DNA of 64,000 nucleotides from Neorhizobium huautlense (GTDB taxonomy: Bacteria; Pseudomonadota; Alphaproteobacteria; Rhizobiales; Rhizobiaceae), in NCBI RefSeq assembly GCF_030811685.1, contig NZ_JAUSRF010000022.1:28403-92402 (forward strand), given 5' to 3'. This document shows, in pieces, positions 17,799 to 25,387 of this stretch. The position numbers and the translations under genes were made by a program. Below the pieces are notes generated by a model that made no database searches, was not told the origin of the DNA, and worked only from the letters and a program-made list of their open reading frames with translations. Position 1 is the first letter of the stretch, and every line of letters starts with the position of its first letter.

Positions 17799-18698
17799 AT
17801 GAAGTTCGAAAAGCCCTCCGTCTCCATCCCCGACCAGATCGCCTTGCTGGAAGCAAGGGGAATGGCTGTACCAGATTATGCCCACGCTACCCATTGCCTC
17901 CAGCATATAAGCTATTATCGGCTACGGGCCTACTGGTTGCCATTCGAGGACGCACCACAGGCTAGTGGTACGCATGGGTTTCAAGCTGGAACCTCCTTCG
18001 ACCAAGTCCTGGAGCTCTACATTTTTGATCGGCGGCTGCGCCTCCTCGTGATGGATGCGATCGAAAGGATTGAAGTATCCTTGCGAGGTAGCTGGGCACA
18101 TCACCTTGCCATGAAATACGGGCCACACGGCTATCTCGATCCGGGTCTCTACCACCGGCCCGATCGATATGCCCAAGCCTTCGCCAAATTGATCGAGGAT
18201 CTGGCAAGGTCGAAAGATACCTTCATACTTCACTACAGGAGCAAATACGACGATCCAGAGCACCCACCGATCTGGATGACAGCCGAAGTGATATCGTTGG
18301 GGCAACTCTCGATGTGGTATAATAATCTCAAGAACCGGCCGGATCGACAGGCGATCGCCAAGGTTTACGGGTTGGATGAATCGGTTTTGGTATCGCTCGC
18401 CCATCACCTCACATACATCCGCAACATCTGTGCCCACCACGGCCGACTTTGGAACAAGCAGGTGACGGTAAAGATGATCGTGCCGACGTCTCCTGCGAGC
18501 TTAAAGCTGGCTATGAATGGAAATACACAGGGGCGAGTCTACAATACCATTGCAGTTCTCGGCTATCTCATGGATATCGTTGCACCGGACAACCAATGGC
18601 GCGAACAGATTGCAGGACTAATGGATTCATGCCCGCTGGCAGACAAGGTCGCGATGGGCTTCCCGGCCAATTGGAAGAATCTCGCTGCTTGGAATTGA
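17799..18698 (+). CDS. Abi_2 (AbiD/AbiF-like) HEPN defence protein
   Basis: A 299-residue protein of the Abi_2 family of abortive-infection proteins. The N-terminus has the family run ISYYRLRAYWLPFE near residue 38, and the middle has YIFDRRLRLLVMDAIERIEVSLR. The HEPN ribonuclease motif R-x4-H is present as RNICAH (HLTYIRNICAHHGRLWN) near residue 210, so the active site looks intact. Such proteins are thought to be RNA-cleaving toxins triggered by phage infection and kept in check by an upstream RNA. Exactly such a structured RNA with terminator lies 36 bp upstream. No good ribosome site precedes the ATG. No other defence gene is adjacent. Confidence 0.87.
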   Translation: MKFEKPSVSIPDQIALLEARGMAVPDYAHATHCLQHISYYRLRAYWLPFEDAPQASGTHGFQAGTSFDQVLELYIFDRRLRLLVMDAIERIEVSLRGSWAHHLAMKYGPHGYLDPGLYHRPDRYAQAFAKLIEDLARSKDTFILHYRSKYDDPEHPPIWMTAEVISLGQLSMWYNNLKNRPDRQAIAKVYGLDESVLVSLAHHLTYIRNICAHHGRLWNKQVTVKMIVPTSPASLKLAMNGNTQGRVYNTIAVLGYLMDIVAPDNQWREQIAGLMDSCPLADKVAMGFPANWKNLAAWN

Positions 18699-18944
18699 AC
18701 AGCTAGGAGTGTCAGATAGCCTCCTACCATTGGCCCGATCTTGAGCGTGCTCTTGAATGGAATCTGACCATCGACCCGTGATCGTTACCGGTCATTGCGC
18801 TGAAAAACGGCGATGGCTTACGTTTCACAGCTCCTCTCGGCGACAGACGGATTGGTCGGGTACCAAAGAGCCGCCAGTGTCCTGTCATCAACACAGATGA
18901 CTTGTCTGTTGTCGAATTCGGGCGCCGGAAGGGCAAGGGGCGCA
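18699..18944. other. Gap with no supported gene
   Basis: Short overlapping frames exist on both strands but none resembles a known family. The plus strand reads as a possible decayed coding stretch with an in-frame stop (YHWPDLERALEWNLTIDP then stop). I cannot assign it. Confidence 0.3.
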
Positions 18945-19190
18945 TCATTTGCTCCTAACGTCGCCGAAGCCTTCCATCCACGCCGCGTACTTCGCAGCAT
19001 TTTCTAAGTCATCAAGGTACGGACAGCTGAAAGCATGGGCCCCGCTTAGAGCAGCATCGGCTCCTTCGCGATAGGCAGAAATGATCTTCACCTCAGAAAC
19101 TGATATCTGGGGAATATCAATCGTGGCGTCTGGTCGTATTCTCGCAATATGCGCCGTCGTACCGCCGCCCATTCGCTCGCCATTTTCCAT
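18945..19190 (-). CDS. Rmf/CrpP-like small protein
   Basis: An 81-residue protein whose C-terminal half reads AYREGADAALSG...CPYLDDLENAAKYAAWMEGF. This matches the layout of ribosome modulation factor and the related CrpP-type proteins: a Y-x2-G-x2-A-x2-G segment, then CPY, then a W-x2-G-F end. Rmf dimerises and hibernates ribosomes in stationary phase. The N-terminal 35 residues are an extension not found in enterobacterial Rmf. It lies next to stress-signalling genes. Whether it acts on ribosomes is not shown. Confidence 0.6.
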   Translation of the reverse strand: MENGERMGGGTTAHIARIRPDATIDIPQISVSEVKIISAYREGADAALSGAHAFSCPYLDDLENAAKYAAWMEGFGDVRSK

Positions 19191-19539
19191 AGCTCGATGC
19201 CGTCAGTTTACTGTAACGTTCTTGAATTGGCGGGATATTAGAGCGGAGCTTCTCAAACGTCCATCTTACGAGAGTTTTGATCTGGCTTTTTTTCACGAGG
19301 CTATGATGCTTACCTGACACGCGGTCTGCTCTGGGTCGCCTCTTCGCATAAACTAACGGCTGACCCTCGGCTTGCGCACAGACTTCCGAGAGCAAGTTAT
19401 GTCAGACGGGCTGATGTCTGGCACTTCGTGTTGACGGGATTCGAACCATGGACCCAGACAACGGCTTATCTAGGTTATTGGAAGTACGGTAATTAGAGCG
19501 GCATTTATTTGATAGCTTTCGTACAAGGCGTCCGCGCAT
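19191..19539. other. Gene-free stretch with a tRNA T-arm-like relic
   Basis: No supported gene. Positions 19433-19470 carry GACGGGATTCGAACCATGG and ACCC, the signature of a minus-strand tRNA TpsiC arm plus variable region. The flanks do not pair into an acceptor stem, so this is at most a relic. Confidence 0.4.
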
Positions 19540-21057
19540 TCAGGATCTCCGAGAGATTTTCCCCGCCAACCTGAAGCGAGCGCCTTCCGGTGGAAATTCT
19601 AATGTCGTGCTGCCCTGAAAATACGGACCGATCATCCGCTGTATCAGTCTCGACCCAAATCCGGTTGCAGAGGGAGTGGTGACTGCCGGGCCATCTCGCT
19701 CGGTCCAGTCGAGCCTGAAGCTGCCGTCTGGATCCACGTGCCACTTGATATCGACGCGCCCAGCGTCGCCGGACAAGGCGCCATATTTGGCCGCATTCGT
19801 TGCCAGCTCGTGCAGCGCGAGAGAAAGCCCAATTGCCTGTGGCGATTCCAGAGGATGATCAGTGCCCTCCCATGACACACGACCATTGCCGCCGTCATGC
19901 GGTGCGAGTGCCCCCGCGACGACGGACATGATGTCCGCGGCAGATCCTTGGGCGCCCGTGAGGATGTCCTGAGCCGCTGCCAATGCGCCGACGCGCTTCA
20001 TGATCGCGTCGCGGCTCTCCTCAAGCGATCGCGCGCTCCTCAAGGTCTGTGCGACGATTGCCTGCACGATGGCAAGGGTGTTCTTGATGCGGTGGGCAGC
20101 TTCGGCCATGATTTGGGCCTTGCGCTCATCTTCTTCCTTTTGAGCTGTGATGTCCTTGGTGACAACACCATAGCCGATAAGGTCGCCCTCCCCGTCCCTG
20201 ACCGGAAACATCGTAAAGAGCGCTGGCACTTCCTCAGCGGTCGCAAAATTGCGAAGCCTGAGCTCGCGCTCGTAGCTTTGGCCCGATTTCAGAGCCGGCT
20301 TTACCTCTTCAAGAAAAGCCTCTCTGTCAGCTTCGACGACATAATCGGTCACCACCTTCGGCGGTAAAGCATCGGCAGGAAGCCCAACGAGACCCCTCGC
20401 CGCATCGTTGAGAAAAATGACTTCGCCGCGCTCGTCCGCGATCCCGATGAAATCGGAAGCCTGTCGAACAACGCGTTCAAAATTTGCTTTTTCCTGCTCG
20501 GCCTTGCGTGCGCGGTGCAGAAGCCGGCGTTGTAACGCAATACGCTTGCGTAGTTCCAATTGCGCCATCGTTTGCCTGGCGAGGAACTTCAGCATTTTGA
20601 TTTGCTGGTCGGTGAACTCCCGGACCTCGTAGTCGAGAACACAAACGGTTCCGATCGGCAGGCCTTCTGGTGTTTTCAAAAGAGCGCCGGCATAGGCCCG
20701 GATATGCGGGGCCTCTGTGACAAGCGGACTGCCATCGAAGCGCGGATCCTTAGTGGCGTCCGGAACCACCATCGTATCTTCGAGAAGAAGGGCATGCCGG
20801 CAGAACGCGGTCTCGAGCGGCGTAGATCGAACACCGAGACCCACCTCAGCCTTGAAAAACTGCCGTGTCGTGTCGACCAGATTGACCACAGCGATTGGCG
20901 CGCCGCAGATTTCCGATGCGACCCGTGCCAGATCGTCGAAATCTTCCTCGCGCGGCGTATCGAGCACATCGTACGATTGAAGCGCGGCTGACCGTTCTTC
21001 CTCATCCCAAGTGATGGCGTTTGCCATCTTGCAGGTGTCGTTTGGATCTAGCAGCAT
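19540..21057 (-). CDS. GAF-PAS HWE-family sensor histidine kinase
   Basis: A 505-residue cytoplasmic kinase with no membrane segments. A GAF domain covers about residues 25-165 (ETAFCRHALL, VVPDATKDPRF, GTVCVLDYEVREF). A PAS domain covers about 185-310 (ASDFIGIADERGEVIFLNDAA, with PAC-like end VVTKDITAQKEEDER). The kinase core has the phospho-acceptor region EAAHRIKNTLAIVQAIVAQ, the N-box HELATNAAKYGALS and the WTE motif (LDWTERDG) that define HWE kinases. HWE/HisKA_2 kinases commonly feed the general-stress (PhyR-EcfG) or light-sensing pathways of alphaproteobacteria. Start at 21057 is preceded by a weak AGGTAG. Confidence 0.92.
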   Translation of the reverse strand: MLLDPNDTCKMANAITWDEEERSAALQSYDVLDTPREEDFDDLARVASEICGAPIAVVNLVDTTRQFFKAEVGLGVRSTPLETAFCRHALLLEDTMVVPDATKDPRFDGSPLVTEAPHIRAYAGALLKTPEGLPIGTVCVLDYEVREFTDQQIKMLKFLARQTMAQLELRKRIALQRRLLHRARKAEQEKANFERVVRQASDFIGIADERGEVIFLNDAARGLVGLPADALPPKVVTDYVVEADREAFLEEVKPALKSGQSYERELRLRNFATAEEVPALFTMFPVRDGEGDLIGYGVVTKDITAQKEEDERKAQIMAEAAHRIKNTLAIVQAIVAQTLRSARSLEESRDAIMKRVGALAAAQDILTGAQGSAADIMSVVAGALAPHDGGNGRVSWEGTDHPLESPQAIGLSLALHELATNAAKYGALSGDAGRVDIKWHVDPDGSFRLDWTERDGPAVTTPSATGFGSRLIQRMIGPYFQGSTTLEFPPEGARFRLAGKISRRS

Positions 21058-21235
21058 CTACCTAGCCCTTAAGTTAGCGCGTAACCTATAGTACGGGCCG
21101 CGAAAATCCAACGAAAACAGGGCGAGCACGCATTGGTGAACCAGTGCAATTCATCGGTGTCTCGAGCCCATCGGCCTTCCGTAAGAAAAGCGGGCGCATG
21201 TGCGCCCGCTCACCGGATGATCTGGTTACAGTCGT

Positions 21236-22159
21236 TCAACGTGTAGCATGGAGCTCATCTTCACGGGTGACGTGGGTCGTCCCAACGGCTCCGCCGATCC
21301 ATGCTGCTATCGCACCGACGGCCAGCGAGATGAATGCGAAGATCGAGCCGACGGAAACTGCCGTTGCGGCAGCCTGGGCCGCCTCAGTTGCCTGCTTCTT
21401 GGCTTCCTCGACCGACTGGCGATATTGGGTTTCGTACTGCTGAACCTGCTGGCGAGCCTGATCGACCGGAATATTCTGGGCGCGGGCAAGTGCTTCTGCC
21501 GAACGATTGCGCGCCTCCTCGATCTGAGCCTGGTCGCCCGTCAGCATTGCACGGACAGATGCCACGGCGGTATCGCGAAGAGCGGCCGGATCGTTGCCGC
21601 CGCTGGCATCGCGAACGCTGCGCTCGATATCGGCTATCGGGTCAGCTGCGGTAGCAATCGCCGGAGCAGCAGTCGTCGCCGCCGTTGCCGCCGTCGAGCT
21701 GACGCTCGAGATCAGACCGCCGAGCCCGCTGAAGGTGCCGCCAACGATTGCGCCGACCGATGTTGTTAGAAGATAGAGCGTCACGAGCGTGGTCACCGCC
21801 CAGGACGCGACACCATGCAAGGAACCGGTCGAGCGGAGCGGGCGGCCGGAGAGACGACTTGCAACATAACCACCAACGAAAAAGGCGATGAGGCCCGTGA
21901 CGACGAACTACACCGCCGTCGTGATCGACATGGTGCTGGCGGCGGGACTGTCGTTCGAAGCCGGGTCGATCACGGCCGCGCCCAATCCAACGCCCAGAAG
22001 CGTCAAGAGGATGTGCGTGGTCAGCGTGATGGCAACGCCCGCGAAGATCGCGCCCCACGAGACTTTGTTATAGGCGGCGTTGATGTTGGGGTCGACAGAG
22101 CGCGCATGGAGTTGCGCTACAGAGACGGGTTCGGTCATTTGGGTATCCTCGCTGGTCAC
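21236..22159 (-). pseudogene. Multi-pass membrane protein gene broken by one in-frame TAG
   Basis: Two open stretches (22159 down to 21908, and 21905 down to 21236) lie in the same frame, separated only by a TAG at 21908-21910. Joined they give about 307 codons of one protein: an N-terminal SWGAIFAGVAITLTTHILLTL helix, a middle FVVTGLIAFFVGGYVASRLSG segment right after the stop, further helices, then an Ala/Gln-rich region and a last membrane segment. The residue at the stop is probably Trp (TGG to TAG). An EcfG-type promoter lies just upstream (22180-22204). Similar rhizobial membrane proteins are often labelled PhnA-like, but their function is unknown. Confidence 0.75.
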
Positions 22160-22179
22160 GGGTCTGTGAATGCGGCGAG

Positions 22180-22204
22180 AACGTGATGGAGTGCTTTATG
22201 TTCC
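22180..22204 (-). promoter_or_regulatory. EcfG-type stress promoter
   Basis: On the minus strand GGAAC-N16-CGTT (plus strand AACG 22180-22183, GTTCC 22200-22204), a perfect match to the consensus of the alphaproteobacterial general-stress sigma factor. The membrane-protein start codon is 21 bp downstream. Confidence 0.7.
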
Positions 22205-22245
22205 CGTTCTGTATTAGACGGAAGAGAAACGACTTGCCCAAACTC

Positions 22246-22416
22246 CTACTGCGGCGGGTCCGTGATGCTCGACTTGGCGTCGACATCACCTGATGGCTCG
22301 GTCATCCACCACTGTCCCATGAACACAATGCCGCAAAGCAAGGCGCAGAACGCGAGAATGACAATCATCGCTTTCCGATGGCGCCTCGGCCCGACGGTTG
22401 GAGGTGTTCTACCCAT
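22246..22416 (-). CDS. Small single-pass membrane protein (56 aa)
   Basis: A 56-residue protein: a basic N-terminus (GRTPPTVGPRRHRKA), one membrane helix (MIVILAFCALLCGIVFM) and a short polar tail. Its start overlaps the last eight bases of the upstream DUF6894-like gene, which supports real translation by coupling. No family recognised. Confidence 0.6.
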   Translation of the reverse strand: MGRTPPTVGPRRHRKAMIVILAFCALLCGIVFMGQWWMTEPSGDVDAKSSITDPPQ

Positions 22417-22654
22417 GCTCGTCGAGCTTCAAAACGGATCGCAGCGGAAGAGTGTGCACAACCGTGCCGTCGCCAGTCGTTACCTCGAACTCGTCGCCGT
22501 CAACGAGGTCTCCGACGCGAATTTTAGCCGCCAGCAGTTCTCTGGCAGCAATCTGCGCTTCTTCGAGCGCCACCTCATCGGACGGCAACTCGGAGCCTTC
22601 CGGGTCTTTTTCCAGAACCCCATTGATCCGATAGTTGAAGAAATAGCGTGGCAT
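22409..22654 (-). CDS. DUF6894-like small protein (copy 1)
   Basis: An 81-residue protein beginning MPRYFFNYRINGVLEKDPEG, with the family pattern of an aromatic-rich N-terminal strand, a DxEG/S turn, an Ala/Glu-rich helix (EVALEEAQIAARELLAAKI) and a final strand FEVTTGDGTVVHTLPL. The start MPRYFF is chosen by similarity to the copies at 60388 and 63575. Function unknown; such proteins are abundant in Rhizobiales. Confidence 0.8.
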   Translation of the reverse strand: MPRYFFNYRINGVLEKDPEGSELPSDEVALEEAQIAARELLAAKIRVGDLVDGDEFEVTTGDGTVVHTLPLRSVLKLDEHG

Positions 22655-22729
22655 CGCAGCTCCTGTGATTGTGCAAGACAATTCGAGAGCACGGATTGAG
22701 TTCCGCCCGACACGCCGCCTGGATATACC

Positions 22730-23140
22730 TCAGGACATTCTCCCCGAGACGGCTTCGACTTCATTCACCGGAACGACAATCCCGACGTAACGTCGAGGCA
22801 GGCCATCGCGATCGCGGAAGCCACGGCCGAAGGAGGCAACTGTCACATAACGTCCGGTGGCATCGAGAACCCGGTAGGTCTCCTGCTGGTTCATATGAGC
22901 GATGATGCTGTCGCTGATCGCCTCGGCGAGTTGCGATCGGTCATCCGGATGGACGCGATCGAGATAGGTCTCAATGGGAAGCCCGCGCTCAGCCTCTCGC
23001 GGATCGATGCCAAACAGGTCTGCCAGGGCGCCATCGGCATAAAGAATGTTTTCCGGAATGTCCCAGGTGAAGAACCCAACATCTGGCGTATCGCCACCGA
23101 ACAGCTGGCTTGAGAACAATCCCTCATCGACCGAACGCAT
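22730..23140 (-). CDS. Single PAS-domain protein
   Basis: A 136-residue protein that is essentially one PAS/PAC domain (FFTWDIPENILYADGALADLFGI, VHPDDRSQLAEAI, TYRVLDATGRYVTVASFGRGF). The start at 23140 has a strong GGGAGGTG site seven bases upstream; the longer frame lacks one. No output domain is attached, so it may bind a ligand and act on a separate partner such as the nearby HWE kinase. That link is inference. Confidence 0.85.
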   Translation of the reverse strand: MRSVDEGLFSSQLFGGDTPDVGFFTWDIPENILYADGALADLFGIDPREAERGLPIETYLDRVHPDDRSQLAEAISDSIIAHMNQQETYRVLDATGRYVTVASFGRGFRDRDGLPRRYVGIVVPVNEVEAVSGRMS

Positions 23141-23199
23141 AACACCTCCCAGTTCCACCCTTAAGGATGAATTGGGATGCGGTAAAATGCCGTCAATGG

Positions 23200-23376
23200 T
23201 CACTTCTTCAGATAAATATCTTCTAACGCTTCGAGGACAGCTCGGACATTCGCGTTCATGATTGACCCATCCGGTGCGCGCTCTTGCCCGGAAGTCGCCC
23301 GAGCGAGACGAACGTGCTTCAAATGCGCGACGAGCTTCTGAAGATCGAGATTTTTCAAAGCGATCGATTTCGGCAT
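23200..23376 (-). CDS. Hypothetical 58-aa protein
   Basis: A 58-residue protein, MPKSIALKNLDLQKLVAHL at its start, helical and basic, with a ribosome site (GGACGGAG) before the chosen ATG. It matches no family I recognise. It lies among stress-type small genes. Confidence 0.55.
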   Translation of the reverse strand: MPKSIALKNLDLQKLVAHLKHVRLARATSGQERAPDGSIMNANVRAVLEALEDIYLKK

Positions 23377-23453
23377 TGTGAACTCCGTCCCTCGTCGAGG
23401 CTTACAGTGTCGAACGTGGAATGTATATTCGATATTTGTGAAATATGCTTGTA

Positions 23454-23534
23454 TTAGCCCCATGCGGCAAAGAGCACGGCAACGATGACGACTGCCGTGT
23501 TAATCAGGCCAATCTGAAGATATTTCGGGCTCAT
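23454..23534 (-). CDS. Tiny membrane peptide (26 aa), coupled to upstream gene
   Basis: ATG at 23534 opens a 26-residue peptide MSPKYLQIGLINTAVVIVAV followed by LFAAWG, a single membrane helix. Its ATG overlaps the TGA of the 55-residue gene upstream (ATGA), a classic coupled arrangement. Too short for similarity. Confidence 0.5.
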   Translation of the reverse strand: MSPKYLQIGLINTAVVIVAVLFAAWG

Positions 23535-23698
23535 TGAGTATCTTCTGGTCTCGCGTCGGTTTTGCCAGCTTCAAGCCGAGCCACCTGTAGTCTAAGGGTC
23601 TTTTCCGCCCTGGCCTTACGCTCGGCGGTTATAATCTCCAATGCCGCGCGATCGGTCTCAGCCGCTTTTTCACGTCTATCTGCCGCAGCCATATTCAT
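23531..23698 (-). CDS. Small basic coiled-coil-like protein (55 aa)
   Basis: A 55-residue protein with a strong ribosome site (AGGAGGA) before the ATG at 23698. It is rich in Arg, Lys, Glu and Ala (AAADRREKAAETDRAALEII) and probably a single charged helix. Its stop overlaps the start of the tiny membrane peptide downstream. Function unknown. Confidence 0.6.
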   Translation of the reverse strand: MNMAAADRREKAAETDRAALEIITAERKARAEKTLRLQVARLEAGKTDARPEDTQ

Positions 23699-23839
23699 CC
23701 TCCTGCATTAGCAGCACGGCAATTAGATTAGCGTTATGTTTTGCCAACCCCTTGGTTCGGAAATGTCCACTTCCATACAGATAGATATGCATTAGGAAAC
23801 GGTCATATTAAGGGCGAAATCCGGCAATACGGGCAGCGC

Positions 23840-23926
23840 ATGAACGATACGTATCCGTATGTCGCAGCACTCCTCTTTCTCATGGCGCTGGCGTTTCTGG
23901 CGCTGAGATATGCGGTTCTGTTCTGA
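23840..23926 (+). CDS. Possible 28-aa membrane peptide
   Basis: A short frame MNDTYPYVAALLFLMALAFL continuing ALRYAVLF, a plausible single membrane helix. It lacks a convincing ribosome site, so it is only a candidate. Confidence 0.3.
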   Translation: MNDTYPYVAALLFLMALAFLALRYAVLF

Positions 23927-23989
23927 GTTCGGCTACTTTGTAAGTGGTTGATGCGCAGCTGGCGCGGCTCACCCCTTAGGCCGCGTCAG

Positions 23990-24226
23990 CTAAGCGTGAC
24001 GACCTGCCGCGAGGCTACCGTGGACCGCGAGGGAGTAGACGGCTTCGAGCGCGACCCGATGGCACGCCGTTCCGCCTGCCATTGCGGCCAAAGAAGCACG
24101 TTTCAATCGCTTTGCTGAATACTCACGGCATCCGATCGCGACGAACTCATAAAGCTCGTGGCCGACAAGTCCTTTGGACAATCCGTCGATAAGGTGACGG
24201 TGCACGCTGTCGAGTTTCTTGCCCAT
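23990..24226 (-). CDS. Hypothetical 78-aa protein
   Basis: A 78-residue protein with GGAGGCG seven bases before the ATG at 24226. It begins MGKKLDSVHRHLIDGLSKGL and contains GCREYSAKRLKRASLAAM. No family recognised. A weak EcfG-like element (24257-24281) lies about 30 bp upstream, consistent with stress control. Confidence 0.6.
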   Translation of the reverse strand: MGKKLDSVHRHLIDGLSKGLVGHELYEFVAIGCREYSAKRLKRASLAAMAGGTACHRVALEAVYSLAVHGSLAAGRHA

Positions 24227-24256
24227 GATCGCCTCCGCTTGAGCGAGTTCTATATG

Positions 24257-24281
24257 AACGGTCTCGAGCGGCAACAGTTGC
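24257..24281 (-). promoter_or_regulatory. Weak EcfG-type promoter
   Basis: Minus strand GCAAC-N16-CGTT: one mismatch in the -35 element, exact spacing, 30 bp from the start codon at 24226. Confidence 0.35.
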
Positions 24282-24540
24282 AACCCAACCATCTACATCT
24301 AATTTGACGGTGGGCGCTGCAAGACTGGTTGGTTGGCAGCGTCGGCCAGTGCGAGCAATGTGCCAACCCTTTGAATATGACGCGGGAGAAAGGCGCCTTA
24401 GCATCCACAACGCTGCGCAGAGCCTAATCGCGCAGATCGAGTTTTGCAGCTCAACCGGACCTCTGCCTTTTCTCTTTCGAAGGACGGGAGCTTCAGGATA
24501 GCGCAGCCGTCTTCAACATCGCGGATAAGCCCCAATACGA
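24282..24540. other. Gap with no supported feature
   Basis: No gene, repeat or structured element could be supported. Open frames here overlap the sRNA region and lack ribosome sites. Confidence 0.4.
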
Positions 24541-24705
24541 AAAAGCCTGCCGCGGGAGGAGGTGCGGCAGGCTTTTCGAATGATGTGAACGGCGACTGGG
24601 AGGAGGATGCCGCCATTCTGTCAGGTGCCCTTGGAAGGAGGAGTAGGTCACCTGAATGACGAAGCTTCGCGGGAGGAGGTGCGTTGCTTCGTTGGAGATT
24701 AAGTA
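24541..24705 (-). ncRNA. alpha-r14-family (NfeR1-like) trans-acting sRNA
   Basis: Read on the minus strand, the segment carries CCTCCTCCC or close variants four times in single-stranded or loop positions. (1) 24671-24679, in the loop of ACGAAGC/GCTTCGT (24659-24692). (2) About 24636-24644, in the loop of CAGGTG/CACCTG (24622-24654). (3) 24598-24606, unpaired. (4) 24554-24562, in the loop of the terminator stem GCCTGCCGC/GCGGCAGGC (24545-24572), which ends in a U-tract at 24541-24544. Multiple anti-Shine-Dalgarno loops plus a GC-rich terminator are the hallmark of the rhizobial alpha-r14 sRNA family, which represses many transport mRNAs. The 5' end is estimated. Confidence 0.8.
24545..24572 (-). 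terminator. Rho-independent terminator of the sRNA
   Basis: Nine-pair perfect GC-rich stem, ten-base loop containing the anti-Shine-Dalgarno motif, then UUUU on the minus strand. Confidence 0.8.
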
Positions 24706-24781
24706 CCCCACCCGGACCTGCTTCGAAAATAAGCGATGAAACAGAACAGCCATGCTCAATTCGCATATCTGGGCATGGCGG

Positions 24782-24988
24782 TCAGGTTGCCTCCGGCCAG
24801 TCATTCGCCGGTTCGTCAATCTCACCCGGCGCATCGGCAGGATCTGGATCTTCGCTGTACGCGCGCCGCATATCTGTCAGCTCATTCTCCACGGTAGCAA
24901 TCACCTCGGGCGTTTTCGATCCGGCAGTTACGTAGTGATCGACGAGTTGTTCGAGCTTGAGACGAACGTCGCCGGCGATACTGTTCAT
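24782..24988 (-). CDS. Hypothetical acidic 68-aa protein
   Basis: A 68-residue protein starting MNSIAGDVRLKLEQLVDHYV, predicted helical, with an acidic tail rich in Asp, Pro and Glu. GAGGGC precedes the ATG. It begins 10 bp after the stop of the small basic protein, so the two probably form one transcript divergent from ku. No family recognised. Confidence 0.6.
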   Translation of the reverse strand: MNSIAGDVRLKLEQLVDHYVTAGSKTPEVIATVENELTDMRRAYSEDPDPADAPGEIDEPANDWPEAT

Positions 24989-24998
24989 GGTGGTGCCC

Positions 24999-25184
24999 TC
25001 AATGCTTGGCCGGGTGATGATCGCCCTTATCGCCCTCACCCGGTTTAGCAACCGTTTCGGCCTTCTGTCGCTTGTCGGCTGAAAGCGATCGACCGACGTC
25101 GACACTCTCCTTGAATTGGCCTTTTTCATCACGACGAACGTAGCGTTTGTCTGTCCCGGTAGCGATCAGCTCTCTCTTCGACAT
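24999..25184 (-). CDS. Small basic protein near ku (61 aa)
   Basis: A 61-residue protein starting MSKRELIATGTDKRYVRRDE, with repeated VGRSLSADKRQKAETV and a charged tail. GGAGAATT precedes the ATG at 25184. This type of small basic protein is widespread in Rhizobiales. It is divergent from the ku operon. Function unknown. Confidence 0.7.
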   Translation of the reverse strand: MSKRELIATGTDKRYVRRDEKGQFKESVDVGRSLSADKRQKAETVAKPGEGDKGDHHPAKH

Positions 25185-25387
25185 CTGAATTCTCCTTCGG
25201 TTGCGATAAGCGAATAATTCGCGCGCGCACGAAAACATGCATCGAATCCAGAGGCTTGATTTGAATCTCATGGTTGCGGTGGAAAATTGAATCAAGCCAT
25301 TGAAAATGATTCATTTTTGGAATCGGAACTGAGTCGCGGATGACGCAGTTGAATCGCACAGGTTGCGTCCTGTGCGAGGAGTCCGAA

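Noticed and set aside
24398..24834. Minus-strand frames of 113-122 codons over the sRNA
   Set aside because: They run through the hairpins and terminator of the alpha-r14-like RNA and have no recognisable protein family.
25325..25350. EcfG promoter before the intact ku gene
   Set aside because: GGAAC and GTT are 18 bases apart, one more than the consensus; noted in the gene entry only.
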